Shown piece after piece: positions 53,034 to 62,178 of a DNA stretch of 64,000 nt. Made by a program: the position numbers and the translations under genes. Each line of letters opens with the position of its first letter. Position 1 is the stretch's first letter. This DNA comes from Bacillota bacterium. Its GTDB lineage: Bacteria > Bacillota > Sulfobacillia > Sulfobacillales > Sulfobacillaceae. Location of the stretch: the NCBI GenBank assembly GCA_021820485.1, contig JAKADO010000001.1, positions 19,363-83,362 on the forward strand. The letters are read 5' to 3'. The notes beneath the pieces are model-generated. The model saw nothing but the letters and a program-made list of their open reading frames with translations, had not been told where the DNA came from and searched no databases.

Positions 53034-53831
53034 ATGGCTGCCATCAAATGCGTCGTGCTTGATTTGGATGGGACTTTGCTGAACCGTGATCAGACGATCT
53101 CGCCCAGAACCTTGCGGTCGGTGGATGCGTGCTGGGCGCATGGGATTTCCATCGTCCTGGCCACGGGACGGCCACCGCGGGCCGTACGGCATTTGCTGGT
53201 CACCGAGTCTTTGAGGGGGTATGTCATCTATCTTGATGGTGCGCTCACCATCCATGAGTCCGACGGGATCGTCTACGACCATCGGACCATCCCTGCTTCT
53301 GTCAGCTCCCGAATCACCCAGTCCGTGTTATCCGCGGACCCTCGCTCCATCATTTCGTTTGAAGTGCAGGACGCCTGGTACTGTCTTGAATCTCCGGTTG
53401 CTGATGAGGTCATCCATGCCGACTCGCCTTATCCGCCGCCTCAGAGGGTGGATAAGGCGCAGATACACGCCCTCTCACCCACAAAAATGATTTTGTCGGG
53501 GAATGTCAACTGGGAATGCGTCCTTCGTCCGTTTGACCCCGCTGTGCAGATTCGGGCAACGCCGGATGGGGCACTCATCCAGGTCATGGAAAAGTCCGTA
53601 TCCAAAGAGAGCGCCCTGAGCCGCGTCTTGCATGCGTTGGGCGTGGATCCGGCAGGCGTCATGGTGTTTGGCGACGGCCTGAATGACATGGGGTTGTTCG
53701 ATCTCTGCGGGTACCCGGTCGCGATGGGGAATGCGGTGGATGCGTTGAAACGACGCGCCAAATACATGACCGACTCGAATGATGATGATGGCGTGGCAGC
53801 AGCCCTGCAAGCCTTGGGCCTCATTCCCTAA
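53034..53831 (+). CDS. Cof-type HAD-IIB phosphatase
   Basis: The 265-residue protein has D-L-D-G-T-L-L as motif I (nucleophile D), L-A-T-G-R as motif II and F-G-D-G-L-N-D-M as motif IV, with the large alpha/beta cap of class IIB. Such enzymes dephosphorylate sugar or cofactor phosphates. ATG 53034 follows AGGAGGT. Lying between cobB and the cob operon, it might act on cobalamin intermediates (for example alpha-ribazole phosphate or cobalamin 5'-phosphate); this is inference from position. Confidence 0.82.
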   Translation: MAAIKCVVLDLDGTLLNRDQTISPRTLRSVDACWAHGISIVLATGRPPRAVRHLLVTESLRGYVIYLDGALTIHESDGIVYDHRTIPASVSSRITQSVLSADPRSIISFEVQDAWYCLESPVADEVIHADSPYPPPQRVDKAQIHALSPTKMILSGNVNWECVLRPFDPAVQIRATPDGALIQVMEKSVSKESALSRVLHALGVDPAGVMVFGDGLNDMGLFDLCGYPVAMGNAVDALKRRAKYMTDSNDDDGVAAALQALGLIP

Positions 53832-53859
53832 GAGATCCAGTCTGATGGCCTCCGCCGCG

Positions 53860-53888
53860 TTGACAAGGCTGAACGCCTCCCATACCAT
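53860..53888 (+). promoter_or_regulatory. Promoter of the cob operon
   Basis: TTGACA (53860-53865), 17 bases, TACCAT (53883-53888), ending about 25 bases before the cobalamin aptamer. Confidence 0.65.
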
Positions 53889-53911
53889 GAAGAGTAAGAA
53901 GTCGCGCACAT

Positions 53912-54042
53912 CGTCCAAGGTGCTCGCCCCGGTCAGAACCGGGGATCACGAGAGAATAGGGAAACCGGTGCAATACCGGTGCGGTCCCGCCACTGTAATC
54001 GAACCGTCGGTTCGAGAGCCAGGAGACCTGCCTTGGATGCGC
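53912..54042 (+). promoter_or_regulatory. Cobalamin riboswitch for cobU-cbiB-cobS-cobD-cobQ operon
   Basis: AGGGAAACCGGTGCAATACC, CGCCACTGT (53989-53997) and the B12 box AGCCAGGAGACCTGCC (54017-54032) are the conserved aptamer core. Confidence 0.95.
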
Positions 54043-54090
54043 AGAATCCGCCTTCGAGGAAAGGTCATGGAGATTCTTGTTCCCATCCAT

Positions 54091-54119
54091 AGACCGTCGT
54101 CGAGACGGTCTTCTTTATT
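54091..54119 (+). terminator. Attenuator terminator of the cobalamin riboswitch
   Basis: AGACCGTC / GACGGTCT stem, 5-base loop, then TTCTTTATT, ending just before cobU. It implies transcriptional control. Confidence 0.85.
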
Positions 54120-54122
54120 ACG

Positions 54123-54683
54123 ATGGGTGGGATGTGCGTCGTGGGCTATTCGTTCATTCTGGGTGGGGCGCGTAGCGGGAAGAGCCGCTATGCTGAAGAG
54201 CGAGCGTCCCTGCTCGCGGAACAAACGTCGTGGCCGGTCGTTTACTTAGCGACGGGGACCATCACGGACTCGGAAATGCAAGTTCGCATCACCGCTCACC
54301 AACATAACCGTCCCGCGCATTGGACCACGATTGAGGAGCCCATGGATGTGGCTCATTGGCTGGACCAGCGCCAAACGCCGGCGGTCGTCTTATTGGATTG
54401 TCTCTCGCTGTTGCTCAATAACTGGATGTTCGCCGGCTTAACCGACGAAGCCATCGCACACCGTAGTGAAGCGTTGGGACGGGCTCTCGAGACCTTCCGG
54501 TACGGCTTGGTGGTGGTCAGCAACGAAGTGGGGCAGGGCATCGTTCCCGAATATCCCTCGGCCCGACGCTATCGCGACGCGCTAGGCCGTTTGAACCAGC
54601 AGGTCGCACGGACGGCGGAACATGTCATGTGGATGGTTGCGGGACTGCCGGTGGATGTGCGAAAGTTGGGCCCGCAATGGTAA
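54123..54683 (+). CDS. cobU: Adenosylcobinamide kinase / adenosylcobinamide-phosphate guanylyltransferase
   Basis: The bifunctional enzyme of nucleotide-loop assembly phosphorylates adenosylcobinamide and transfers GMP to it. At 186 residues, it shows I-L-G-G-A-R-S-G-K-S (P-loop), V-V-Y-L-A-T-G, R-I-T-A-H-Q-H-N-R-P with the guanylylated histidine, and V-S-N-E-V-G-Q-G-I-V-P. The start could be ATG 54123, ATG 54132 or GTG 54141, since no ideal SD is visible. Confidence 0.94.
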   Translation: MGGMCVVGYSFILGGARSGKSRYAEERASLLAEQTSWPVVYLATGTITDSEMQVRITAHQHNRPAHWTTIEEPMDVAHWLDQRQTPAVVLLDCLSLLLNNWMFAGLTDEAIAHRSEALGRALETFRYGLVVVSNEVGQGIVPEYPSARRYRDALGRLNQQVARTAEHVMWMVAGLPVDVRKLGPQW

Positions 54684-55639
54684 ACGCATGGGAAACGGGA
54701 GCGACAGCCTTAGGTATCGACGCACTGGTCGGTGATCCCCGTGTATGGCCGCACCCCGTGACCCTCATGGGGGCGGCCATTGGTGCGTACGACCGGCGCG
54801 TGAATCGCGATTTCCTGGGCCCTGGTCTTCTTAAAATCCGTGGCCTGGTGTTGGCCGTGGGTATCCCCTTGATGGCTGGTGCCGCCACATGGGCCCTGGT
54901 GTGGGCTACGGGACGCGTCTGGGCGCCACTGGAGTGGATGACCGCCAGCTGGATGGTATCCACAACGGTAGCCTGGCGGGGGCTGGGGGACGCCGGTCTC
55001 GACGTCTATCATGCTCTATCTCGGGGCTTGCCGGACGCGCGGCAGGCGGTAGGCCAGATTGTGGGCCGCGATACGACTCAGCTTCCGGAAACGGACGTGG
55101 TTCGTGCCGCTGTGGAAACGCTGGCGGAAAATATTGTTGATGGCATTGTGGCGCCGCTGTTCTATGCCGTCTTAGGGGGTGCCCCGTTAGCCATGGCGTA
55201 TCGCGCGGTCAATACGCTGGATTCCATGGTGGGGTACCGCAATGCCCGGTACCGGGATTTCGGGTGGGCGTCTGCCCGGCTTGATGATGGGATGAATTAT
55301 ATCCCCGCCCGGCTGACCGCCGCCCTGCTGTGGGTCGTGATGGCCGTGCTCGGTTTGGCCCCTCGACAGGCCTGGCGGATTATGCGGCGGGATGCGCATC
55401 GCCACCCCAGTCCCAACGCGGGAATCCCCGAGGCCATGATGGCGGGGGGCTTGGGCGTGCGTCTCGGCGGCCTCAATTATTACGGCGGTGTGCCGTCTCA
55501 TCGGGCAGAGCTGGGTGACGCGACGCGTGTCTTGGAGGCCGAAGACATCGTGCGCGCGGTCCGGGTGGTCCGGTGGACCGGCGTCGTGCTAGGGCTGGTG
55601 TTATTGGGCTTGGGCGCATGGCGGTGGTTGGTGCGATGA
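54677..55639 (+). CDS. cbiB: Adenosylcobinamide-phosphate synthase
   Basis: The 320-residue membrane protein joins aminopropanol (phosphate) to adenosylcobyrate. D-A-L-V-G-D-P-R-V-W-P-H-P-V is at the N-terminus, E-T-L-A-E-N-I-V-D-G in the middle and H-P-S-P-N-A-G-I-P-E-A-M-M-A-G-G near the end. ATG 54677 overlaps cobU by 7 bases. Confidence 0.95.
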   Translation: MVNAWETGATALGIDALVGDPRVWPHPVTLMGAAIGAYDRRVNRDFLGPGLLKIRGLVLAVGIPLMAGAATWALVWATGRVWAPLEWMTASWMVSTTVAWRGLGDAGLDVYHALSRGLPDARQAVGQIVGRDTTQLPETDVVRAAVETLAENIVDGIVAPLFYAVLGGAPLAMAYRAVNTLDSMVGYRNARYRDFGWASARLDDGMNYIPARLTAALLWVVMAVLGLAPRQAWRIMRRDAHRHPSPNAGIPEAMMAGGLGVRLGGLNYYGGVPSHRAELGDATRVLEAEDIVRAVRVVRWTGVVLGLVLLGLGAWRWLVR

Positions 55640-56394
55640 GGACCGTCGTGAGGAGCCTGGTGCTGGTCATGGCATTCGGAACCATTGTGCCCATGCCGGC
55701 CATTACCGGGGTTGATGACGCGGCGCTGCGTCGCAGTATGGGATTTCTCCCGGTGGCTGGATGGGTCTTGGGACTCTTCCTCTGGGGCGCAATGTGGGTC
55801 ACAGCACATCTCATGCCGCATGGACCGGCGGCTGTGGTGGTGCTGGCCGCGTACGTGTTGTTAACGGGGGCTCTGCATCTCGATGGCTTGGCGGATACGT
55901 TTGATGCCTTAGGAAGCCGCAAATCGGCCCAAGGCGCCTTGACCGTCATGAAAGACAGCCGAATCGGCACCATGGGCGCGGCGGCCGTGATGCTGGTGCT
56001 GATGGGAAAGGGTGTCGCTTTTGCCCATCTTTCGGTCACCACCATGGGTGTGTGGGTGGTGGTGCCGGTCTTGGCCCGGACATCGGTGGTTTGGCTCATG
56101 ATGGGGACCCCTGCAGCCCGGCCCGAGGGTTTGGGCGCTCTCTATGCCCAGCGACTGTCCAAGTGGACGGTGGTTGGGGCGACGGGAGTGGGCCTCCTCA
56201 CGGCGGTTGCCTTGATGCCGTGGCATGAGGCGCTGTTGGTGGTGCTCCTCGCCGTGGCGTCGACGGTACTATGGGCGCGCCTGATCCGGCACCGGTTTGG
56301 CGGCTCAACCGGTGACACTTACGGTGCGCTCCTCGAAATTGCCGAATGGGCCGGGTTTCTCGCCGTCACAGGAGGATGGGGCTATGGACGTTAA
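55636..56394 (+). CDS. cobS: Adenosylcobinamide-GDP ribazoletransferase (cobalamin synthase)
   Basis: The 252-residue polytopic enzyme attaches alpha-ribazole to adenosylcobinamide-GDP. H-L-D-G-L-A-D-T-F-D-A and M-K-D-S-R-I-G-T-M-G are the catalytic/metal motifs. ATG 55636 overlaps the cbiB stop (an in-frame ATG at 55618 is possible). Its end overlaps the cobD start. Confidence 0.95.
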   Translation: MRTVVRSLVLVMAFGTIVPMPAITGVDDAALRRSMGFLPVAGWVLGLFLWGAMWVTAHLMPHGPAAVVVLAAYVLLTGALHLDGLADTFDALGSRKSAQGALTVMKDSRIGTMGAAAVMLVLMGKGVAFAHLSVTTMGVWVVVPVLARTSVVWLMMGTPAARPEGLGALYAQRLSKWTVVGATGVGLLTAVALMPWHEALLVVLLAVASTVLWARLIRHRFGGSTGDTYGALLEIAEWAGFLAVTGGWGYGR

Positions 56395-57496
56395 ACCCGC
56401 CGTGCACGGCGGTCAAATCCATCGAGCGTCCCGCGACTTGGGGGTGCCATTGTCCCGGATTCTCGATTTCAGCGCCAACATCAATCCGTTGGGTCCCCCC
56501 GAAACGGTACGCCGGGCATTGGTGCAAGCGATGGATGACATTCGCTTCTATCCCGACGCCACCCAAGCGGAAACCAAGTGTGTCATTGCGGACCGCTATC
56601 AGGTGCCCGAAGCCAATGTCCTCATCAGCAACGGGGCCACGGAAGCCATCGATCTGGTGTTGCGCGCACGGAATCCAACCCGCGTATGGGTTCTGGAGCC
56701 CGCATTCAGCGAATATCGGGCGGCAGCCCTGAGGAATCGTCTGGCCGTCGTGTCAGTTCCGCTGGAATATCCAGGTTTCACGGCGCCCTGGGACCGCCTG
56801 ATTGAGGAAACGCGGCCGGGTGACTGTGTCATCTGGAACAATCCGCACAATCCCAGCGGACGGCACGTCCGACGGGGTGGTTTTGCTGCACCCCTGCAGG
56901 CGTTGGCAGAACGCGGCGTGGCCGTGCTTATCGACGAATCCTTTATGGACTTTCTCCCCGACGCGGTGGAGAACACCGCCGTGTCCGAGGCGTTGCAACC
57001 GGGCTCTGGGGTGGTCGTGGTAAGGTCGCTGACGAAGTTCTTGGCGATTCCTGGCCTGCGATTGGGTTACGCGATCGCAGATCGGACCTGGGTGGAACGC
57101 CTCGAGCGCGTACGCGATCGGTGGAGCGTGAGTCACCTCGCTCAAGTTGCGGGGGCGGTTGGCCTGCAAGACCGGGCGTTTCGCAACGACACGGCGAACT
57201 GGCTTCGTCGGGAACAGCAACGGGTGGCCGCCGTCTGGGGACCGAGCGCTCTTTATCAGCGGCATCCGACATCGGTCAACTTCTTTTTGATGCGCTGGAC
57301 CGATGATGAACGGTCTCGGCGTTTGTCGCAGGCCCTTTTTCATCGCGGCATCTTGGTTCGGCTGTGTCAGGACTTCTCCGGATTGGGGCTGGCATATTGG
57401 CGTGTGGCCATTCGAAGTCCAGCGGAGAATGACGCGTTCCATGCGGCGGTGCAGGAGATTTTTCAGGAGGAGGGAGACCGATGGCCCAAAGTGTGA
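56384..57496 (+). CDS. cobD: Threonine-phosphate decarboxylase (PLP enzyme, HisC-like)
   Basis: CobD makes (R)-1-amino-2-propanol phosphate, the linker used by CbiB. The 370-residue class I/II aminotransferase fold has H-G-G at the N-terminus, D-F-S-A-N-I-N-P-L-G, W-N-N-P-H-N-P-S-G, D-E-S-F-M-D-F and the PLP lysine in R-S-L-T-K-F. ATG 56384 follows AGGAGG and overlaps cobS. Identity as CobD rather than HisC rests on the H-G-G/N-I-N-P-L-G motifs and operon. Confidence 0.92.
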   Translation: MDVKPAVHGGQIHRASRDLGVPLSRILDFSANINPLGPPETVRRALVQAMDDIRFYPDATQAETKCVIADRYQVPEANVLISNGATEAIDLVLRARNPTRVWVLEPAFSEYRAAALRNRLAVVSVPLEYPGFTAPWDRLIEETRPGDCVIWNNPHNPSGRHVRRGGFAAPLQALAERGVAVLIDESFMDFLPDAVENTAVSEALQPGSGVVVVRSLTKFLAIPGLRLGYAIADRTWVERLERVRDRWSVSHLAQVAGAVGLQDRAFRNDTANWLRREQQRVAAVWGPSALYQRHPTSVNFFLMRWTDDERSRRLSQALFHRGILVRLCQDFSGLGLAYWRVAIRSPAENDAFHAAVQEIFQEEGDRWPKV

Positions 57497-59034
57497 TGGT
57501 GATGGGTACCTCGTCTCATGTGGGCAAAAGTGTGCTAACTACGGCATTGTGCCGAATTTTTCGCCAGGACGGTCACCGCGTCGCCCCCTTCAAGGTCCAG
57601 AACATGTCGCGGAACTCCGCCGTCACCCCAGACGGCTTGGAGATGAGCCGGGCTCAAGCGACGCAGGCGGAAGCGGCTGGAGTTCCGCCCGACGCGCACA
57701 TGAACCCGATCTTGCTGAAGCCGACCGATGGGCGAACCTCCCAAGTGATCGTCCAAGGGAGGGTCTGTGGCGACCAATCGGCAGCGTCCTATATGCGATC
57801 CGATAAGCGGGAGTTGTGGCGCGCTGCTGAAGAGAGTTTTCGTTACCTGGCGGAGCGGTTTCCGGTGATTGTGATGGAAGGAGCCGGAAGTCCCGTGGAA
57901 ATGAACCTCAAGGCTCGGGACTTAGCGAACATGCGTGCGGCAGAGATGGCGGATGCCGCCGTTATCTTGGTGGCCGATATCGAGCGCGGCGGGGTCTTTG
58001 CCTCAGTCATCGGAACGCTGGATTTGTTGGAGCCAGCGGAGCGAGCACGGGTCAAGGGCATCGTGATTAACAAATTTCGTGGCGACACGACGTTGTTCGA
58101 TGACGGGGTGCGATTTCTGGAGGAGCGCACGGGAATTCCCGTTCTCGGGGTGATTCCGTATCTGCCCGACTTGGCCATCGACGAAGAAGATTCCCTAGGA
58201 CTGGACTCGCCACGCTATGGGCCGCGTCAATCGGGGGGACTTCGGATTGGGATTGTCCCGCTGCCCCACATGGCCAATTTCACAGATGTCGATGCCTTAT
58301 TCTGGGAACCGGATGTGGCTCCATTTTTTGGCCGAACGCCGGACGATCTGTTGGATGCCGACGCCGTTATCGTCCCGGGGACGAAGAACACCATGGACGA
58401 TTTGGCGTGGCTTCACGCAACGGGATGGTCGGACGCTCTCCAGCATGCGCGATCCCGCGACTGTCCCATCCTCGGGATCTGCGGAGGATATCAGATGCTG
58501 GGCCAGGTTGTCCGCGACCCCGACGGTTTCGAATCACATCGCCTTGAAGTTCCCGGACTAGGATGGGTGCCCATCGCGACCACACTGGTCTCGCCCAAAC
58601 GCACGGTGTGGGTGGAAGGGCGTCTGGCCGACCCTTGGACCTCGGTGCCCGTCAAAGGCTATGAAATCCACATGGGGCGCACCATCTCCGTCGGAGACAC
58701 GGCTCCGCTAGCGACGGTCCATGCGGCGGGCGAGACTCAATGGCGGCCCGACGGTATCGTGCTCGAGGACATGGCGGTGGTCGGCACGTATCTGCATGGC
58801 ATCTTGGATAACCAAGGCTTTCGCGAAGTATGGCTCAATCAGGTACGCCAACGGGCGGGCGTCGACCCGGAGCGGTCGATCGTGTCCGTGCCCGCCCTGC
58901 GAGAGCGGGCCTATGACCGATTGGCGACCGCAGTGCGGGGACATCTCCGGTTGGACCTCTTGTACGCCGCTATGCAGCAGGAAACAAACACCTTAAACGA
59001 ATCGGAGGATGAGAAGCATGGCTCGATATCCTGA
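57481..59034 (+). CDS. cobQ: Cobyric acid synthase
   Basis: CobQ/CbiP amidates side chains b, d, e and g. The 517-residue enzyme has G-T-S-S-H-V-G-K-S (P-loop), P-F-K-V-Q-N-M-S-R-N-S, V-M-E-G-A-G-S-P-V-E and a GATase domain with G-I-C-G-G-Y-Q-M-L (nucleophile) and T-Y-L-H-G. ATG 57481 overlaps cobD by 16 bases. Confidence 0.96.
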   Translation: MAQSVMVMGTSSHVGKSVLTTALCRIFRQDGHRVAPFKVQNMSRNSAVTPDGLEMSRAQATQAEAAGVPPDAHMNPILLKPTDGRTSQVIVQGRVCGDQSAASYMRSDKRELWRAAEESFRYLAERFPVIVMEGAGSPVEMNLKARDLANMRAAEMADAAVILVADIERGGVFASVIGTLDLLEPAERARVKGIVINKFRGDTTLFDDGVRFLEERTGIPVLGVIPYLPDLAIDEEDSLGLDSPRYGPRQSGGLRIGIVPLPHMANFTDVDALFWEPDVAPFFGRTPDDLLDADAVIVPGTKNTMDDLAWLHATGWSDALQHARSRDCPILGICGGYQMLGQVVRDPDGFESHRLEVPGLGWVPIATTLVSPKRTVWVEGRLADPWTSVPVKGYEIHMGRTISVGDTAPLATVHAAGETQWRPDGIVLEDMAVVGTYLHGILDNQGFREVWLNQVRQRAGVDPERSIVSVPALRERAYDRLATAVRGHLRLDLLYAAMQQETNTLNESEDEKHGSIS

Positions 59035-59797
59035 ACGCATCGTCTGTCTGGCGGCGGAAATTCCGGGGATTTTGGCAGAACTGGGGGCGTTGGATCGCGT
59101 GGTGGGCATTTCCGCCTATACGACGTATCCGTCGGAGGCGTTGACCATTCCCAAAGTGAGTGGATTTCAGCACGGGAGCGTGGACCGCATTTTGGCCCAA
59201 CAGCCCGACTTAGTCATTCTCACGTCGACCGTTCAGCAGAAACTGGCCGCGGGCCTGGCCGAACGGGGGGCGTCCATCCTTCACCTGAACCCGCATCGGC
59301 TCGAGGACTTGTACCGCAACGTGCAGTTGTTGGGGGGCACGGTGGGTGAGAATGCACGGGGCTCAGACCTGGCACGGAGGTTAGCAGACGACGTCGAGGC
59401 GGTCCGCCACGCGTCCCAAACCCTCAAGCGTCGACCCCGCGTATATTTTGAGGAGTGGATGGATCCCTTGATTGCCGGCGTGGGCTGGGTCAGCGATCTG
59501 ATTGAGACTGCGGGCGGGACCGATATTTTTCGCGAGCGTGCGTTGGCTGGACGGCGGGCCCGGGACCGGATCGTGGCGCCGGAGGAATGGATCGTAGCGC
59601 AACCAGACATCATTTTTGCGTCATGGTGCGGGAAACCCTTCCAAATTGACCAGATGCGCATGCGTGCGGAGGCGGCACAGGTGCCTGCGGTGCAATCCGG
59701 TCGCGTGTACGAGATGGATGGGACCGTGCTGGAATGCGGCGTTCGTTTGGTCGGCCGTCTCCAGGAGATGGCAGAGATTATCCGGGAGGCGGTATGA
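59018..59797 (+). CDS. BtuF-like cobalamin-binding protein without signal peptide
   Basis: The 259-residue protein has the two-lobed periplasmic-binding fold of BtuF/FhuD: E-R-I-V-C-L-A-A-E-I-P-G-I-L, V-V-G-I-S-A-Y-T-T-Y-P, Q-P-D-L-V-I-L-T-S, and a C-terminal E-C-G-V-R-L. Unlike the lipoprotein BtuF at 62.2 kb it starts directly with the fold, with no signal or lipobox, so it should be cytosolic. ATG 59018 has GGAGG upstream. It overlaps the next gene by 4 bases. Confidence 0.82.
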   Translation: MARYPERIVCLAAEIPGILAELGALDRVVGISAYTTYPSEALTIPKVSGFQHGSVDRILAQQPDLVILTSTVQQKLAAGLAERGASILHLNPHRLEDLYRNVQLLGGTVGENARGSDLARRLADDVEAVRHASQTLKRRPRVYFEEWMDPLIAGVGWVSDLIETAGGTDIFRERALAGRRARDRIVAPEEWIVAQPDIIFASWCGKPFQIDQMRMRAEAAQVPAVQSGRVYEMDGTVLECGVRLVGRLQEMAEIIREAV

Positions 59798-61566
59798 TGA
59801 GTCTTTCGTCTGCCTGGACATCGCGTCTGGGCGACGTGCCGCCACTCGACCCCTCAGCCATGCGTCGAGCCCAAGCGCGATTGGATGATCTTACGAAGCC
59901 ACGCGGCAGTCTCGGCCAGCTGGAGCCGCTCGTTGTGCAGTTGGCGGGCATCACCGGCCAGGTTATCCCCCGCATCGCGAAGCCCTTAACCGTCATTTTT
60001 GCCGCCGACCATGGCGTTGCGGAGGTTGGCGTCTCCGCCTACGGGCAAGAAGTGACCGAGGAGATGGCCGTCAACGTGGCGATGGGCAGTGCGGTCTCGA
60101 GTGTCCTGGCGCGCGGCGCGGGTTCGGATCTTTGGATCATCGACGTCGGCATTCGGCGATCGGTGCGCCATCCCGGCGTCCGGGTCCGGAAGGTGGCCCG
60201 GGGGACCGGCAACATTGCATGCGGGCCGGCCATGACCGTCGAGGAATTGGATGCCGCGCTAGAGGTCGGTTGGCAGACGGTGGTGGAGGCCGTGGGTCAA
60301 GGCCACGACTTGGTGATTCTGGGCGAAATGGGGATCGGCAATACCACGGCCGCGTCCGCGATGTCCGCCTGCCTTCTCGGGGTGGGGCCGGCCGATGTCG
60401 TCGGTCCCGGCACCGGAATTGGATCGGAGGCTTTAGCCCGAAAATCCGCGGTTATTGACACCGCATTGGCGATCAACCAGCCTAATTCCTCGGATGCATG
60501 GGATATTTTGCGAAAGCTGGGCGGCTTCGATATCGCGGCCCTGACGGGCGCGGTGTTGGCCGCTGCGGCCCACCGCGTGCCGATTTTGTTGGACGGCATG
60601 ACAACGGGGATCGCGGCATTGTCGGCAGTGCGCATGGCGCCGGCCACGCGTCACTACTTGATTGCCGGCCATTGCTCTCCGGAACCGGCGCATCAGCTCC
60701 TGCTGCAGGCGCTTGATCTCACGCCGCTGCTGAACTTGGGTTTGCGGTTAGGAGAAGCGTCGGGGGCTTTGCTGGCGCTGCCCCTGGTGTCCCAAGCATT
60801 GAAAACCATGGCCGAGACCGCGACGTTTTCGGACGCGCGGGTGACCAATCCGCACGGCCCGGTCCTCGCAGGAGACCTCGTCGGGAAGTCGCGCAACGAT
60901 GCACCGGTGGCGTTGGGGTTTTCTCCAGCTGAAAAAGATGCGGTCTATAAGGTGATTCGGGCTCGGCGGGACATTCGGGTTTTTCTGCCCGATCCCGTTT
61001 CCGACGATATCTTAGGGCGGATCTTGGATGCCGGACACCAGGGACCGTCCGTGGGTTTCATGCAGCCGTGGAACTTTCTGGTCGTCCGCGACCAAGAGAC
61101 GCGTCGGCGCCTTCAAGATCTCGTCGAGCGTGAGCGGGTCATCGCGGGTCAACATTATCCGGATTCCCAACGGGATTATTACTTACGATTGAAAGTGGAG
61201 GGGCTGATGGATGCGCCCATCACACTCTGTGTGACGAATGATCCCACGCGGAGCGGACCCCACGTCTTGGGACGTAACACCATCCCCGAAACCGACCTGA
61301 TGTCGACGGCTTGCGCCATCGAGAACATGTGGCTGGCCGCGCGGGCCGAGGGCGTGGCCGTGGGGTGGGTGAGCATGTATCGCAAAGAAGACGTGCGGAA
61401 GGTGCTGGGTATCCCGGAGCATGTGGATCCCGTCGCCTTGCTGACCTTAGGGTTTACCCCTTATTTTCCGGAGATTCCGGTACTGGAACGGGTGGGGTGG
61501 CGAAAACGCCTAGACCTGAGATCCTTGGTCTATGAAGAGAGATGGGGCACCCCTGTACGGCAATAG
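59794..61566 (+). CDS. cobT-bluB: CobT-BluB fusion: DMB phosphoribosyltransferase plus DMB synthase
   Basis: Residues 1-355 form CobT (T-K-P-R-G-S-L-G, F-A-A-D-H-G-V, G-E-M-G-I-G-N-T-T, C-terminal R-L-G-E-A-S-G-A with the catalytic E), which makes alpha-ribazole phosphate. Residues about 378-590 form BluB, the flavin-destroying enzyme that makes 5,6-dimethylbenzimidazole from FMNH2 and O2 (R-R-D-I-R-V-F at its start, G-F-M-Q-P-W-N-F, G-W-V-S-M-Y). Total 590 residues without internal stop. ATG 59794 overlaps the preceding stop. Fusion lets product pass to CobT. Confidence 0.94.
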   Translation: MMSLSSAWTSRLGDVPPLDPSAMRRAQARLDDLTKPRGSLGQLEPLVVQLAGITGQVIPRIAKPLTVIFAADHGVAEVGVSAYGQEVTEEMAVNVAMGSAVSSVLARGAGSDLWIIDVGIRRSVRHPGVRVRKVARGTGNIACGPAMTVEELDAALEVGWQTVVEAVGQGHDLVILGEMGIGNTTAASAMSACLLGVGPADVVGPGTGIGSEALARKSAVIDTALAINQPNSSDAWDILRKLGGFDIAALTGAVLAAAAHRVPILLDGMTTGIAALSAVRMAPATRHYLIAGHCSPEPAHQLLLQALDLTPLLNLGLRLGEASGALLALPLVSQALKTMAETATFSDARVTNPHGPVLAGDLVGKSRNDAPVALGFSPAEKDAVYKVIRARRDIRVFLPDPVSDDILGRILDAGHQGPSVGFMQPWNFLVVRDQETRRRLQDLVERERVIAGQHYPDSQRDYYLRLKVEGLMDAPITLCVTNDPTRSGPHVLGRNTIPETDLMSTACAIENMWLAARAEGVAVGWVSMYRKEDVRKVLGIPEHVDPVALLTLGFTPYFPEIPVLERVGWRKRLDLRSLVYEERWGTPVRQ

Positions 61567-61581
61567 GGAAGGAGAATCGCA

Positions 61582-62148
61582 ATGCGGATTTACACACGCG
61601 GCGGCGACCGTGGGAAGACCAGCCTCATCGGAGGGAAACGCCGGTATAAAGATGACGTGCAGGTCCATGCGTATGGCGCTGTCGATGAGGCCGGCGCCTT
61701 TGTGGGGCTGGCCAGTACTCACCTGGAGCAGGAAGGCTACACCGATATGGTGGCGGTGTTAGGGGAGGTGTCTCACGTGCTGTGGGATGTGGGGGCGGAC
61801 TTGGCGGTTCCTTCGTCCGTGGAAGATCATGCCTTTCGCACGTCCGTCGATGCCGCATCGTCGCTGGAGCCGCTGATTGACCGGTACGCAGCGGAGACCG
61901 AAAAGATTCAGAAGTTTGTGCTGCGCGGGGGAAGTTTCGGAGCGGCTTATTTGCACGTCGCCTGTACCGTCGTGCGCCGCGCGGAACGCCATGTGGTCGC
62001 CTTGATGCGGACCGAGCCTATTCACGAGCCGACCCTTCGGTACCTGAATCGGCTGTCAGACCTCTTGTTTGTCATGGCTCGCGCCGCGAACGGACGCAGT
62101 CATACGGCCGATGTGGCTTATCGCAATAGTCCCGATGTGTTCCGGTGA
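61582..62148 (+). CDS. PduO-type cob(I)alamin adenosyltransferase
   Basis: The 188-residue four-helix protein transfers adenosyl from ATP to cob(I)alamin. I-Y-T-R-G-G-D-R-G-K-T-S-L-I-G-G (ATP-binding), Y-G-A-V-D-E-A, R-A-E-R and Y-L-N-R-L-S-D-L-L-F are family marks. It is the last gene of the cob operon. A gap of only 15 bases and a GGAAGGAGA SD precede it. Confidence 0.94.
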   Translation: MRIYTRGGDRGKTSLIGGKRRYKDDVQVHAYGAVDEAGAFVGLASTHLEQEGYTDMVAVLGEVSHVLWDVGADLAVPSSVEDHAFRTSVDAASSLEPLIDRYAAETEKIQKFVLRGGSFGAAYLHVACTVVRRAERHVVALMRTEPIHEPTLRYLNRLSDLLFVMARAANGRSHTADVAYRNSPDVFR

Positions 62149-62178
62149 TGCGCCGCGGCGCATGGCTCTAATAGGAGA

